NCBI RefSeq assembly: GCF_015207285.1
Contig: NZ_JADEXD010000040.1
Location: 1-44,647 of the forward strand
Reading direction: 5' to 3'
DNA length: 44,647 bases
Origin: Tychonema sp. LEGE 07203
GTDB lineage: Bacteria; Cyanobacteriota; Cyanobacteriia; Cyanobacteriales; Microcoleaceae
The notes under the pieces were generated by a model. That model saw only the letters and a list, made by a program, of their open reading frames with translations, had not been told where the DNA came from and did no database searches. Shown here piece by piece: positions 25,641-33,216 of this stretch (positions are counted from its first letter, which is position 1; each line of letters begins with the position of its first letter). The position numbers and the translations under genes are program-made.

Positions 25641-25946
25641 ATGAAAATCACAGAATCTTCTAGGCGAGTTCTTGTTTGCCAAAACCGCACTTGTCGCAAG
25701 CAAGGTGCAGCAAAGGTACTAGCAGCGTTTGAGAAATTGTCTCCCTCAGAAGTTGAAGTTGTTGCTAGCGGTTGTTTGGGACAGTGCGGCAACGGGCCGA
25801 TGGTGTTGGTGCTGCCCGAAGAGGTTTGGTACAGTGGGGTTTGTGCTGAGGAAGTTGCGGCAATTACCGAGCAACATTTGCGGGGAGGAAAGCGGGTAGA
25901 GAGGATGCTTTACCGCAAGTTTCACGGGTTTTCTCAGCAGCCCTAA
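25641..25946 (+). CDS. Thioredoxin-like [2Fe-2S] ferredoxin
   Basis: The 101-residue protein matches small thioredoxin-fold ferredoxins, related to the NuoE C-terminal domain and cyanobacterial '(2Fe-2S) ferredoxin domain' proteins. The four cluster cysteines are visible: VCQNRTCRKQG (C-x4-C) near residue 13, and SGCLGQCGNGP (C-x3-C) near residue 48. It transfers electrons; its partner is not evident. It is not the photosynthetic plant-type ferredoxin. It follows cysK after a 220-base spacer with the duplicated fragment, so it probably has its own promoter. Confidence 0.86.
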   Translation: MKITESSRRVLVCQNRTCRKQGAAKVLAAFEKLSPSEVEVVASGCLGQCGNGPMVLVLPEEVWYSGVCAEEVAAITEQHLRGGKRVERMLYRKFHGFSQQP

Positions 25947-26063
25947 CCCGGTGTTTAAGCAATTGCTATCTATTAATTAAAAACAATAAAATTGGTTTGT
26001 AGTGAGGACTTTAGTCCTTGATGAATGCTGACTCGCATTCCGAACGATCGAACCTGGGGACTA

Positions 26064-26166
26064 GATATAGCGGTTATTAAAAAAGTGAGGTATGCCCTAT
26101 GCCCCATGCCCCATGCCCTATGCCCCATGCCGCATAGTACCTCATCTTTCTGAAAAAGGCTATATC
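26064..26166. repeat. Palindromic dispersed element with CCATGCC tandem core (copy 1)
   Basis: The ends GATATAGC (26064-26071) and GCTATATC (26159-26166) are complementary, with AAGTGAGGTA and TACCTCATCTT just inside. The centre is a run of CCCTATG/CCCCATG heptamers. A related copy lies at 33083-33167 and shares CTATAGCGG, the heptamer core and CTCATCTTTC...AAAGGCTATAT. It looks like a small MITE-like element. No protein is coded. Confidence 0.75.
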
Positions 26167-26186
26167 TGAGTGCTAGTTTTGCATTC

Positions 26187-26468
26187 TCAAGCTTTTTTGC
26201 CGCGTACTTGAATGCGTTTGTCGGTTTTTTGTTTCTTCACCCAAGAGAGAAATTTCTGGAATTGGGGGTCATTTTTGAGCTTTTCTAGGGTGTTGAGCTC
26301 TTGGGCGAGGTGTTTGTTGTCGAAGAGAGAGTGAATTTGGCGGTGACAAGCTGAGCAAATGTCGATCGTCGGGCCGGGATCTTCGTTTTTGCGCTTGGTG
26401 TTTTGTTTGGGGATCAGGTGGTGGGCGGTTAATGCTGCCATTTGTCGATCGCACAATTCGCACTGCAT
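26187..26468 (-). CDS. HNH endonuclease
   Basis: The 93-residue protein has the ββα-metal nuclease pattern: CELCDRQ (first Cys pair), LTAHHLIPKQ (catalytic His), and then ICSACHRQIHSLF (second Cys pair and metal His). This is a stand-alone HNH domain with a basic C-terminal tail. It should nick or cut DNA. Similar small HNH proteins occur alone in many cyanobacteria and their biological role is not known. No methylase, intron or phage gene is adjacent. Confidence 0.88.
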   Translation of the reverse strand: MQCELCDRQMAALTAHHLIPKQNTKRKNEDPGPTIDICSACHRQIHSLFDNKHLAQELNTLEKLKNDPQFQKFLSWVKKQKTDKRIQVRGKKA

Positions 26469-26573
26469 AATTTTCTCAATGCTGTTTGATAGGCAATTGC
26501 TTCTTTTAATTTAGCGTAGTTTAGGGCGATCGGCTTTCAGAAAGTGAGTAAAGGTCGATCGCACTTTGCAAAC

Positions 26574-26598
26574 AATAAAAAACCCCCAACGGGAGGTC
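26574..26598 (-). terminator. Intrinsic terminator of the cta operon
   Basis: Read on the minus strand, CCTCCCGTTGGGGG forms a short GC-rich stem followed directly by TTTTTTATT. It lies about 60-85 bases after the ctaE stop, the expected place for the operon's transcript end. A second hairpin (GGGGCAG 26614-26620 with CTGCCCC 26630-26636) sits between it and ctaE. Confidence 0.72.
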
Positions 26599-26658
26599 AT
26601 ATTAATTTCTGGTGGGGCAGCCTTCTTGCCTGCCCCCTAAGTAGAACAACCTACAGGT

Positions 26659-27282
26659 TCAAATCACGTACAACAGTACAAACAAAACAATCCAAATCAC
26701 ATCGACAAAGTGCCAGTAAATCTCCGTAGCTTCGATGCCAAAGTGGTGTTCGCTAGAATAATGACCTTCCACGCGCGATCGCCAAACTACCCCGGCCATC
26801 AGCAGCACTCCAAACGTAACGTGCAAGCCGTGAAAAGCAGTCAAAACGTAAAAGCAACTAGCGTACAAATTAGTTGTCAGGCCAAACTCTAAATGAGCGT
26901 ATTCGTAAACCTGACCGCACAAAAACACTACGCCCATGAGGATAGTTGCCAGCAACCAATTCCTCATACCCGCCACATCGTTCTTTTTGATTGCAGTATC
27001 GGCATTGTGAATCACAAAACTGCTAGCAATCAAAATTATTGTATTAATTGCAGGCAGCAATAATTCGCGATCGGGCGTACCTTCAGGTGGCCACGCCGGG
27101 GCCATCGCCCGATAGATCAAATAGGCGGCAAACATACCGAAAAATATCATGCCTTCAGAACCCAAGAACACAATTACCCCTAATATTCGGTGGTCGGGAT
27201 GCTCTTCGTGCCCTTCTATTTCGGCGCTCTGGTGGTAATTGAGAGCTGTTTTTTCTGGATCGATCGTTGGAATTTGTTGCAT
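26659..27282 (-). CDS. ctaE: Cytochrome c oxidase subunit III
   Basis: The 207-residue membrane protein has five hydrophobic helices, fewer than the seven of the mitochondrial form, as usual for cyanobacteria. Motifs: VFLGSEGMIFFGMFAAYLIY with the conserved Glu, FYVLTAFHGLHVTFGVLLM near residue 150, and HHFGIEATEIYWHFVDVIWI at the C-terminus. Subunit III supports the stability of the aa3-type oxidase. It is the last gene of ctaC-ctaD-ctaE. The 360 bases before it are filled by repeats, so the coupling to ctaD may be loose. Confidence 0.95.
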   Translation of the reverse strand: MQQIPTIDPEKTALNYHQSAEIEGHEEHPDHRILGVIVFLGSEGMIFFGMFAAYLIYRAMAPAWPPEGTPDRELLLPAINTIILIASSFVIHNADTAIKKNDVAGMRNWLLATILMGVVFLCGQVYEYAHLEFGLTTNLYASCFYVLTAFHGLHVTFGVLLMAGVVWRSRVEGHYSSEHHFGIEATEIYWHFVDVIWIVLFVLLYVI

Positions 27283-27642
27283 GATAAAAAATTGCTAGTT
27301 GGTAATGGGATTTTGAAGTCATTAGTCATTAGTCATTAGTCATTAGTCATCAGTCATTAGTCATCAGTCATTAGTCATGTTTTGCTGTCGCCTCCGAGCT
27401 TTCCGTACAACGTTATCAGTCCGATGGAAGAAGTCATTAGTCATCAGTCATCAGTCATGTTTTGCTGTCGCCTCCGAGCTTTCCGTACAACGTCATCAGT
27501 CCGATGGAAGATGGAAGAGACAGAAAAAATTTATCGGTACATCGCTGCTGTGCGGTCAAAAGTCATTAGTTGCAAGTTCTCCTATTGCAACGAGCAATAA
27601 CTAATAACTAATGACTAATGACTGATGACTCATGACTGATGA
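27283..27642. repeat. Repeat-filled spacer between ctaD and ctaE
   Basis: It holds three blocks: AGTCATT/AGTCATC heptamers (27318-27375 and 27432-27457), an 80-base segment present twice in tandem (27376-27455 and from 27456 to about 27512, starting CATGTTTTGCTGTCGCC), and more GACTAATGACTGATG-type heptamers (27600-27645) that run into the ctaD stop codon. No gene seen. It interrupts an otherwise compact operon. Confidence 0.9.
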
Positions 27643-29448
27643 CTAATTGTCATCTGGACTTTCATCTGCAGGAGAATCAGCTTTTATTTCTGATTCAGGA
27701 GCGACTAAAGTTGCAGTACCGCCAAAGAAAGTTGAAGCTTGAGCCTCTGCAATCGGAATACCTTCTTTCTTGGCGTTGCGAGTGGCATTTTCCCTCAACT
27801 TCAGCCTGAGACGTTCCCCAGTATGCTGAATTTTTTCCATGCCGTAATCGTAAGGCCCGGTTGCTAATACCGGCACTCCTTCAAAATTTTCGATCGGCGG
27901 TGGGGAAGTAGTCATCCATTCCAAACTCAAAGCTTCCCAAGGATTGTCGCCTGCTTTCGGGCCGTATCTCCAGCTCCAAATCACGTTAACGATAAACGGG
28001 ATTGTCGAGACTGCCAGCAGATAAGCGCCGATCGTACAAATGACATTAATCGTGGTAAATTTCGGGTCGTACATTGCCACCCGCCGGGGCATTCCTTGCA
28101 TCCCCAAAGCGTGCATTGGCAAGAAAGTTACAGTGAAGCCCACATAGGTTAAAACAAAGTGAACTCTACCCCAAAATTCGTTAAGCATCCGCCCCGTCAT
28201 TTTGGGGAACCAGTGGTAAAAAGCAGCGAAAATTCCAAACACTGAGCCGCCAAACAGCACGTAGTGCAAGTGAGCGACGATAAAATAAGTATCGTGAACG
28301 TGAATGTCGAAAGGTACGGAAGCTACCATGATCCCGGTGATGCCGCCGAGGACGAATGTTGAGATAAAACCCATCCCAAATAGCATGGCGCTGACTAGCC
28401 GGAGTTTGCCTCCCCAAATAGTTGCCAACCAGCTAAATATTTTGATCCCAGTGGGCACGGCTATGATCATAGTTACGATCATAAAAAACATCCGCAGCCA
28501 GCCGGGAGTACCGCTGGTAAACATATGGTGAGCCCAGACAATCAAGCCCAAAAAGCTAATAGCCACACTCGAATAGGCGATCGCCAAATAACCGAAAATC
28601 GGCTTGCGCGAATGCACGGGCAAAACTTCTGAAATTACCCCAAAGAAGGGCAGAATCATAATGTAAACTGCCGGGTGCGAGTAAAACCAGAATAAGTGCT
28701 GGTAGACGATGGGATCGCCGTTACCTGTCGGGTTAAAAAATGCCGTCCCCGCTAACAAGTCAAAGGACAGCAAAATCAAAGCTGCGGCTAACACTGGAGT
28801 AGCAACCAAAGCCAGCGCTGAAGTCGAAATCATTGCCCAGCAAAACAAAGGCATTTGATTGAGACTCATGCTTGGTATCCGCATCGTGAAGATGGTAACG
28901 GCAAAATTCACCGCCCCCAAAATCGAAGAAGTTCCCAGGATCAAAACGCTGAGAATCCAGATTTCTTCCCCGGCTTGAGCAGTAACTAAGCTCAAAGGCG
29001 GATAGGAAGTCCAACCCGCCTGCGGAGCTCCCACAAAAAAACTGCTCATCAGCAAGATGCCGCCTACTGGAATTAACCAAAAGGCAACCGCATTCAGCCT
29101 AGGAAATGCCATGTCTTTTGCCCCAATCATTAAGGGGATCAAAAAGTTAGCAAATCCGGCACCGGCTGGTACGATCCACAGGAAGATCATTACCGTGGCG
29201 TGAACGGTAAATAAGCTGTTGTAGAGTTCGGGGCTGACAAAATCGCTATCCGGGGTGGCGAGTTCGGTTCGCACTAAAGTTGCCATCACTCCGCCAAGCA
29301 GATAAAACATAAAACTTGTAACCAGGTATTGAATACCGATTACTTTGTGGTCGGTACTAAAACCGAAGTAATCTCGCCAATGTCTGTCGGCCGGCTCTGT
29401 GCCGCGAGCCTCAAGGTTGGCTGTTTCTTGGAACTGTGCTTGTGTCAT
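27643..29448 (-). CDS. ctaD: Cytochrome c oxidase subunit I (A2-type haem-copper oxidase)
   Basis: The 601-residue protein carries haem a, haem a3 and CuB, reduces oxygen to water and pumps protons. Ligands seen: H83 in FTVHATVMIFLW (haem a), H258 in YSHPAVY, H307-H308 in WAHHMFTSG (CuB), and two His in DTYFIVAHLHYVLFG (haem a3/a). The motif YSHPAVY at 256-262 replaces the GHPEVY of A1 enzymes; the channel Glu is absent and Tyr-Ser is present, the defining mark of A2-type oxidases. The acidic C-terminal tail is about 50 residues. The stop TAG is the first triplet of a TAGTCATCAGTCAT repeat. Confidence 0.97.
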   Translation of the reverse strand: MTQAQFQETANLEARGTEPADRHWRDYFGFSTDHKVIGIQYLVTSFMFYLLGGVMATLVRTELATPDSDFVSPELYNSLFTVHATVMIFLWIVPAGAGFANFLIPLMIGAKDMAFPRLNAVAFWLIPVGGILLMSSFFVGAPQAGWTSYPPLSLVTAQAGEEIWILSVLILGTSSILGAVNFAVTIFTMRIPSMSLNQMPLFCWAMISTSALALVATPVLAAALILLSFDLLAGTAFFNPTGNGDPIVYQHLFWFYSHPAVYIMILPFFGVISEVLPVHSRKPIFGYLAIAYSSVAISFLGLIVWAHHMFTSGTPGWLRMFFMIVTMIIAVPTGIKIFSWLATIWGGKLRLVSAMLFGMGFISTFVLGGITGIMVASVPFDIHVHDTYFIVAHLHYVLFGGSVFGIFAAFYHWFPKMTGRMLNEFWGRVHFVLTYVGFTVTFLPMHALGMQGMPRRVAMYDPKFTTINVICTIGAYLLAVSTIPFIVNVIWSWRYGPKAGDNPWEALSLEWMTTSPPPIENFEGVPVLATGPYDYGMEKIQHTGERLRLKLRENATRNAKKEGIPIAEAQASTFFGGTATLVAPESEIKADSPADESPDDN

Positions 29449-29652
29449 AAGAACAATATAAAGGCTTCCTAGTTTGCCGTGAAAACTTCAATCTTAGTTT
29501 GCAGTAATTTTTTGATTTGTTTCTACCCTTGGGAGCCGGACTAAAGTCCTTACTACGAACCTTTTTGCAGTAAGGATTTTAGTCATTGCCATCTTGGGGA
29601 GCCGGACTAAAGTCCTGACTGCGAAACTTTTAGATGAAGGTACGGACTATTT
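29449..29652. repeat. Duplicated GGAGCCGGACTAAAGTCCT repeats between ctaC and ctaD
   Basis: Two copies of GGGAGCCGGACTAAAGTCCT (about 29530 and 29594) stand in direct order, each followed by ACTACGAA/ACTGCGAA. Each contains the palindrome GGACTAAAGTCC. Related AGGACTTTAGTCC words are found near 23570, 26005 and 38077. No gene seen. Confidence 0.75.
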
Positions 29653-30654
29653 TTAGTGATGGTTTGGGTGAAGTTTTTCTAGGGTTTCTGGATTGATTTT
29701 TATTTCCCTGACGTAGGGAGCTAAAAATTCTCCGTCTGACATTTCCCCCGGATTAACTGCTATTGCTTCCTCTAAGTTTTGAGTGCTAGCAATTTGCTGT
29801 TCTTTTACCCAACTATCGAAGTCTTCGGGAGTGTGAACGAATGCTAAAGCTTTCATCGCTCCGTGATAAGCGCCGCACAATTCAGCGCAAACAACCCGGT
29901 ATTCGCCGACTTTATTTGCGGTGAATCTCAGTTCGCTCGGCCGCCCGGGAATTGCATCTTGTTTGAGGCGAAATTCCGGAATCCAAAATGCGTGCAGCAC
30001 GTCTTGGGCTGCAATATTTAGCTGCACGTCGCGGTTGGCTGGCATATGCAGTTCGCCGGAACTAACGCCGCTTTCTGGATAGCTAAAAATCCAGGCGTAT
30101 TGCAAACCCATGACATTTACTACTAAGTCTGCTGGTTTGCCTTCGTTTTCTGGGGCAGCACCTACGCCTAGGGCAATTCGTTTTTCTGGCTGAATTTGAG
30201 GGGCGTTTTGTGGTGTATCTGACAGCGTGCCTGCGATCGCACTTCCGCGCATTTGAGATTGCGATTGCATGGTGCCGTGGTCATGATTGCCCATCGGATC
30301 GAGGCCTCCCATTGAGTTGTAAACCTCAAAACTGTAGACTCCGATTCCTAAAATTACCACCGCTGGCACTGCTGTCCATAGAATTTCTAAAGGAAAGTTG
30401 TCATGCCAAGGCGGGCCGTCTGTGTTGTCTCCTTTACGGCGGCGGTATTTAATTACAGCAACGATCAGCACTCCGTGGACTAGGATAAATAATCCTACGG
30501 AAATGGTCATCATTGTGTTGAAGAGCCCGTCGATCTGGGATGCTTGGGCCGAGGCGGCGATCGGCATTAAACCGTGATTCTGCCCGTACCAGAGACTGAT
30601 CAGAGTCACTCCGATGCCGACGAGCATGGTGATGATGGAACTTGGAATGTTCAC
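29653..30654 (-). CDS. ctaC: Cytochrome c oxidase subunit II
   Basis: The subunit accepts electrons from cytochrome c or plastocyanin through the CuA centre. I place the start at the GTG at 30654 (VNIPSSIITMLVG), which fits the family and has AAGG 8 bases before it; an upstream start at 30720 would add a Cys-rich stretch unlike the family. From there it has 333 residues: a signal-like first helix (residues 6-22), a second membrane helix, PLEILWTAVPAVVILGIGVY as the third, and a periplasmic cupredoxin domain. CuA ligands are visible in LHAFWIPEFRLKQD and CAELCGAYHGAM. It is the first gene of the cta operon. No ctaA/ctaB neighbour is seen. Confidence 0.95.
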   Translation of the reverse strand: MNIPSSIITMLVGIGVTLISLWYGQNHGLMPIAASAQASQIDGLFNTMMTISVGLFILVHGVLIVAVIKYRRRKGDNTDGPPWHDNFPLEILWTAVPAVVILGIGVYSFEVYNSMGGLDPMGNHDHGTMQSQSQMRGSAIAGTLSDTPQNAPQIQPEKRIALGVGAAPENEGKPADLVVNVMGLQYAWIFSYPESGVSSGELHMPANRDVQLNIAAQDVLHAFWIPEFRLKQDAIPGRPSELRFTANKVGEYRVVCAELCGAYHGAMKALAFVHTPEDFDSWVKEQQIASTQNLEEAIAVNPGEMSDGEFLAPYVREIKINPETLEKLHPNHH

Positions 30655-30982
30655 GCTGATACCTTGTAGTAGCGACACTTCTTCGCTTGAACAATTAGGG
30701 AAGCAACTCTGGGTTGTCAATTTTTAATTGTAAATTGACATTTTGAGTGCAATCCCTATCTTAATGCTTACTTAAGGCTTATACCATTTTTGATTGCTGC
30801 TGATTTGAGATTTTTGATGGGGGAATGACTTATGCTCTAAGGGTTTGGAGCTAAGGCGAGCAGTCACATTTTTTTGTGAAACTGAATATGAGTGTTTTTG
30901 GGCGATCGCTGGTTCCGATTAATACGGTTTCTGTTCTTGACAAAACTTAGAAAATATGGTAAAGAATTGGTATTTTTTGTTA
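30655..30982. other. Intergenic region upstream of ctaC
   Basis: About 330 bases, AT-rich. It should contain the cta operon promoter on the minus strand and the 3' end of the methyltransferase gene's transcript. A HIP1-type GGGCGATCGCT lies at 30900. No gene, -10 or -35 box could be assigned with confidence. Confidence 0.4.
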
Positions 30983-31747
30983 CTAAACTTGAGATTGTTT
31001 CTCAAACACCATTAAATGCTGCTGGGGCAACATATCTTTTGTCTCTTTCCATACTAAACCGACGGCGGCCATTTCTTTTTTTACCTGTTTTTGGGTCATT
31101 TTGTGCAAACCTTTAATGGGAATCAGCGGATTTTCGCCCCGATACTCGATCGATACCGCGCGCCCTCCCGGCTTGAGTGCTTTGACAATTCCTTCCATCA
31201 TTTCTCTAGGATATGCAAATTCGTGATAAGCATCCACCATCACAACTAAATCGACGCTGTTTTCCGGCAAGTTCGGATTGTCGAGACTGCCCAATACAGG
31301 CTCAACGTTAGAAATATTTCTTTCTTGTTTGTTCAATTCAAGAAAATTAATCATCTCCGGCTGCACGTCAACGGCAAAAACCTTGCCTTGGGGAACTAGG
31401 GCAGCGATGCGAAAGCTAAAATATCCGGTTCCGGCTCCAATATCTGCTACAATGTCAGTTGGTTTTAAATCGAGATTGTTGACTAACCGAGCAGATTTTT
31501 CTTCCATGCCGCGAGACGGTCTTTCCAGCCAACCAGCGCCTTCATATCCCATGACTTGGGCAATTTCTCGACCCATGTAAAATTTGCCGATACCGTCGGG
31601 ATTGTGGACGGTTCGCTGCTGATAAATGCTGTCACTTTGAGCGATGTTAGTTGCTGTGACTGCTGTACAAGCGTTGAGCGGCAACAGTAAAATAATTGTC
31701 AGGATTATTACTGTTAATTGTTTGATGAATGGTGCGGTTTTTTTCAC
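30983..31747 (-). CDS. Lipoprotein with class I SAM-methyltransferase domain
   Basis: The 254-residue protein starts (GTG) with a basic N-terminus, a hydrophobic segment and the lipobox LNA-C (C27), so it should be exported and lipidated. A class I methyltransferase domain follows: motif I is DIVADIGAGTGYFSFRIA (about residues 97-114), then KVFAVDVQPEMINF (acidic residue for the ribose), and DLVVMVDAYHEF and LKPGGRAVSIEY as motifs IV and V. It transfers methyl groups from SAM. Exported methyltransferases are odd because SAM is cytoplasmic; the domain may face the cytoplasm or have lost its activity. Similar proteins are known in cyanobacteria by annotation only. Confidence 0.84.
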   Translation of the reverse strand: MKKTAPFIKQLTVIILTIILLLPLNACTAVTATNIAQSDSIYQQRTVHNPDGIGKFYMGREIAQVMGYEGAGWLERPSRGMEEKSARLVNNLDLKPTDIVADIGAGTGYFSFRIAALVPQGKVFAVDVQPEMINFLELNKQERNISNVEPVLGSLDNPNLPENSVDLVVMVDAYHEFAYPREMMEGIVKALKPGGRAVSIEYRGENPLIPIKGLHKMTQKQVKKEMAAVGLVWKETKDMLPQQHLMVFEKQSQV

Positions 31748-31951
31748 GATATTTTTGGTTTTTTATTTGAATGTTTGAATGGCTTAATTTTTTGATTGAT
31801 AAGTTAACCGCAGATGAAAAGCAGATTAACACAGATAGACGCGGATGTTTTCAAGAGTTTTTGTGGATTTGGTAATGAATTTGAGCGGATCGTAAATTTT
31901 GTTTGCCTTGGGTTTTTAGGCTATCATTGTAAAACATTGAAATTACAAAAA

Positions 31952-32965
31952 TTAATTGACGGCGGATTCTAATAATTTGATTGTACCAGCATTTGCGTCG
32001 ATTTCGACTTCTTTGCCGATCGGCAAAGTGAACTGTTCCCGAATGTGTCCTACCATTGAACCGTACCACGCGGGAACTTTCAAAGGGCGAATGTGGTGGG
32101 ACAAGACTTGAGCTAGGGTGAGGGATTCTTGCGGTTTTTCGGCATCGCACTTGGTACACTGTCCGAAAATAAAACCGGATATGCGATCGAGAATGCCAGC
32201 TAATTTGAGCTGCGTCAACATTCGATCGATGCGATACACTTCTTCTCCAACTTCTTCTACAAACAAAATACTCTTGTCCCACTCCGGCAAATAAGCAGAG
32301 CCTACCATTGCTGCGATTACCGATAAATTGCCGCCGATTAGTTTTCCCCTAGCTGTGCCGCGCCCGATAGTTTGAAATGGCACGCTTTGGGAGTTTTGCA
32401 TGGTCACGGAACCTCCCTCAAACAAAACTTTTTTGACGTAATTTACTGTAAAGGGACTCCAACTTGAGACACCTAAAGGGCCGTGAAAAGTAACTATATT
32501 AGTTTTAGCATAAATCGCTAATAAAAGTGCTGTAATATCGCTGAATCCCATAATTATTTTGGGATTGTTGCGGATAATATTGTAATCTAGAAGCGGCAAA
32601 ATTCGGTTGCAGCCCCAGCCGCCCATCCCGGTAAAAATAGCTTGCACTGAGTTATCGGCAAAGGCGCTGTTGACATCGGCGGCGCGATCGGCATCCTTCC
32701 CTGCTAAATAGCCGTAGCGATCGTAAAAATGCTCTCCCAGTTTAACTTTTAAACCCAAGTTATCCATAACTTTAAAAAATGGCTGGATTTCTTTTTCGTA
32801 ACTGAAAGCGGCAGGATTGATTAAAGCAACTGTATCGCCGACTTGCAGGCGGGGAGGCTTAATAATTGTTTGGGGGAAAATGTTGTTTTGGGCGATTGGC
32901 AAAAGTAGAGTGCCAATAGCAGTCAACCCAAAAGTTTTGAGCAGATAGCGGCGGGGGATAGTCAT
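31952..32965 (-). CDS. LD-carboxypeptidase (peptidase family S66)
   Basis: The enzyme removes the terminal D-alanine from tetrapeptide stems in peptidoglycan recycling. I use the ATG at 32965 (MTIPRRYLLKTFG), which gives 337 residues and a twin-arginine-type signal; a TTG at 32986 is in frame. Visible: GDTVALINPAA, AIFTGMGGWGCNRILPLLDY, the nucleophile Ser in MGFSDITAL, the Glu region FVEEVGEEVYRIDRML, and the His in GSMVGHIREQFTLPIG. The triad is thus complete. A signal peptide is unusual because LdcA is cytoplasmic in E. coli; here it may act in the periplasm. Confidence 0.9.
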   Translation of the reverse strand: MTIPRRYLLKTFGLTAIGTLLLPIAQNNIFPQTIIKPPRLQVGDTVALINPAAFSYEKEIQPFFKVMDNLGLKVKLGEHFYDRYGYLAGKDADRAADVNSAFADNSVQAIFTGMGGWGCNRILPLLDYNIIRNNPKIIMGFSDITALLLAIYAKTNIVTFHGPLGVSSWSPFTVNYVKKVLFEGGSVTMQNSQSVPFQTIGRGTARGKLIGGNLSVIAAMVGSAYLPEWDKSILFVEEVGEEVYRIDRMLTQLKLAGILDRISGFIFGQCTKCDAEKPQESLTLAQVLSHHIRPLKVPAWYGSMVGHIREQFTLPIGKEVEIDANAGTIKLLESAVN

Positions 32966-33082
32966 AAATGTTATACCATTTTTCAATTAAGTGAAATTTT
33001 AGATGTGAGATTTTAGATGTGAGGAATTGTTAATTAATTGGTGAATACTTTACTCGCTTGAGAACGGCTATAGATAACTTCT

Positions 33083-33167
33083 GCTATAGCGGTTCGATCG
33101 CCCTATGCCCTATGCCCGGTTTGGCCTATGCCGCACAGTATCTCATCTTTCAGAGAAAGGCTATATA
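33083..33167. repeat. Palindromic dispersed element (copy 2)
   Basis: It is the second copy of the element at 26064-26166: CTATAGCGG at the left end, CCCTATGCCC heptamers in the middle, then TATGCCGCACAGTATCTCATC and AAAGGCTATATA at the right end (written in parts). It lies directly upstream of the carotenoid oxygenase gene and ends about 50 bases before its ATG. Confidence 0.72.
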
Positions 33168-33216
33168 ATTGTATATTGAAATTGCTACCAGCCCAGTTAA
33201 AAATTGCCAGTTTAAC

